This document shows positions 63,849 to 64,000 of a stretch of 64,000 nucleotides of DNA, in pieces. A program made the translations under genes and the position numbers. Position 1 is the stretch's first letter. Each line of letters starts with the position of its first letter. The stretch covers positions 87,731 to 151,730 of the forward strand of contig NZ_VUNH01000008.1 in NCBI RefSeq assembly GCF_009695745.1. Direction: 5' to 3'. Under the pieces are notes generated by a model. It searched no databases and was not told where the DNA came from. It saw nothing but the letters and a program-made list of their open reading frames with translations. Origin of the DNA: Pyramidobacter porci (GTDB lineage: Bacteria; Synergistota; Synergistia; Synergistales; Dethiosulfovibrionaceae).

Positions 63849-64000
63849 CTAGTACATCCCGGGATAAAGCGGTTTTGCCTCGCAGAGCTCGGTGATCTCG
63901 GCGCGGACTTTCCCGATCTCCGCTTCGTCGTCGATGTGGGTGACGACGCGGTCGATCCAGCCGGCGATCCTCTCCATCTCCTCGTGGCCGAAGCCGCGCG
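63849..64000 (-). CDS. glyA: Serine hydroxymethyltransferase, C-terminal end (partial)
   Basis: Only the last 50 codons are in the window, reading RGFGHEEMERIAGWID then VRAEITELCEAKPLYPGMY and a TAG stop. The RGF...EM...I.ELI pattern and the CxxxPLYP ending match the GlyA C-terminus. GlyA interconverts serine and glycine with THF and so links to the glycine cleavage genes of this window. The 5' part lies to the right. Confidence 0.85.
   Translation of the reverse strand, partial: RGFGHEEMERIAGWIDRVVTHIDDEAEIGKVRAEITELCEAKPLYPGMY

Overview
The window is about 64 kb of GC-rich, densely coded bacterial chromosome. The gene content points to a strict anaerobe that ferments amino acids and peptides. 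It carries an Rnf ferredoxin:NAD+ oxidoreductase, a complete glycine cleavage system, the end of glyA, two dipeptide-type ABC importers, a branched-chain amino-acid importer and an acetoin dehydrogenase complex. No respiratory chain or phage genes are seen. Together with the GC content this suggests a Synergistota member (Pyramidobacter-like); that assignment is inference and could not be checked by a search.

Layout. 1-8.7 kb: a GntR/UTRA regulator converges on a leftward operon of creatininase-family protein, nitrilase-family amidase, RraA-like aldolase and a DppABCDF importer (module A). 8.7-21.8 kb: lipoate ligase 1, then an acetoin locus. Leftward are a PocR-type sensor kinase, its AraC-type response regulator, dihydrolipoamide dehydrogenase, a short-chain dehydrogenase and a glycerol-dehydrogenase-like enzyme. 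Rightward are a Lin0512-family gene, acoA, acoB, acoX, acoC and a second glycerol-dehydrogenase-like gene. 21.8-28 kb: a small nested inverted repeat, an exported protein, an MFS transporter, an ICMT-like methyltransferase, an OmpR-type two-component system and a MerR regulator with a classic 19-bp-spacer promoter. 28.3-33.4 kb: rnfCDGEAB. 33.4-41.9 kb: a broken fic gene, a hydrolase, and a leftward lplA-gcvT-gcvH-gcvPA-gcvPB-lpd cluster. 42.2-44.1 kb: an arsR-thioredoxin-arsP cassette. 44.1-46.8 kb: a TudS-like desulfidase with an ECF vitamin-type transporter whose ecfA2 and ecfT are collapsed into one in-frame fusion. 47.2-56.5 kb: module B, with a FadR-type GntR regulator, a DegT-like PLP protein, two tandem creatininases and a second DppABCDF importer. 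56.8-62.6 kb: livKHMGF with a divergent LysR gene. 62.9-64 kb: a YczE-like membrane protein and the 3' end of glyA.

How the parts fit. Peptides and amino acids enter by the two Dpp systems and Liv. Glycine, interconverted with serine by GlyA, is oxidised by the cleavage system, and acetoin is split by AcoABC. Both complexes need lipoate, and each has a lipoate ligase and a lipoamide dehydrogenase nearby. The NADH and reduced ferredoxin balance is handled by Rnf. Modules A and B look like paired import-and-hydrolyse units for an unknown cyclic amide or peptide-like substrate.

Three perfect copies of the 16-bp ParB-binding site TGTTCCACGTGGAACA lie in intergenic DNA at 8761, 21851 and 44134, with a degenerate copy at 47057. 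This suggests the window lies in the origin-proximal, ParB-loaded part of the chromosome.
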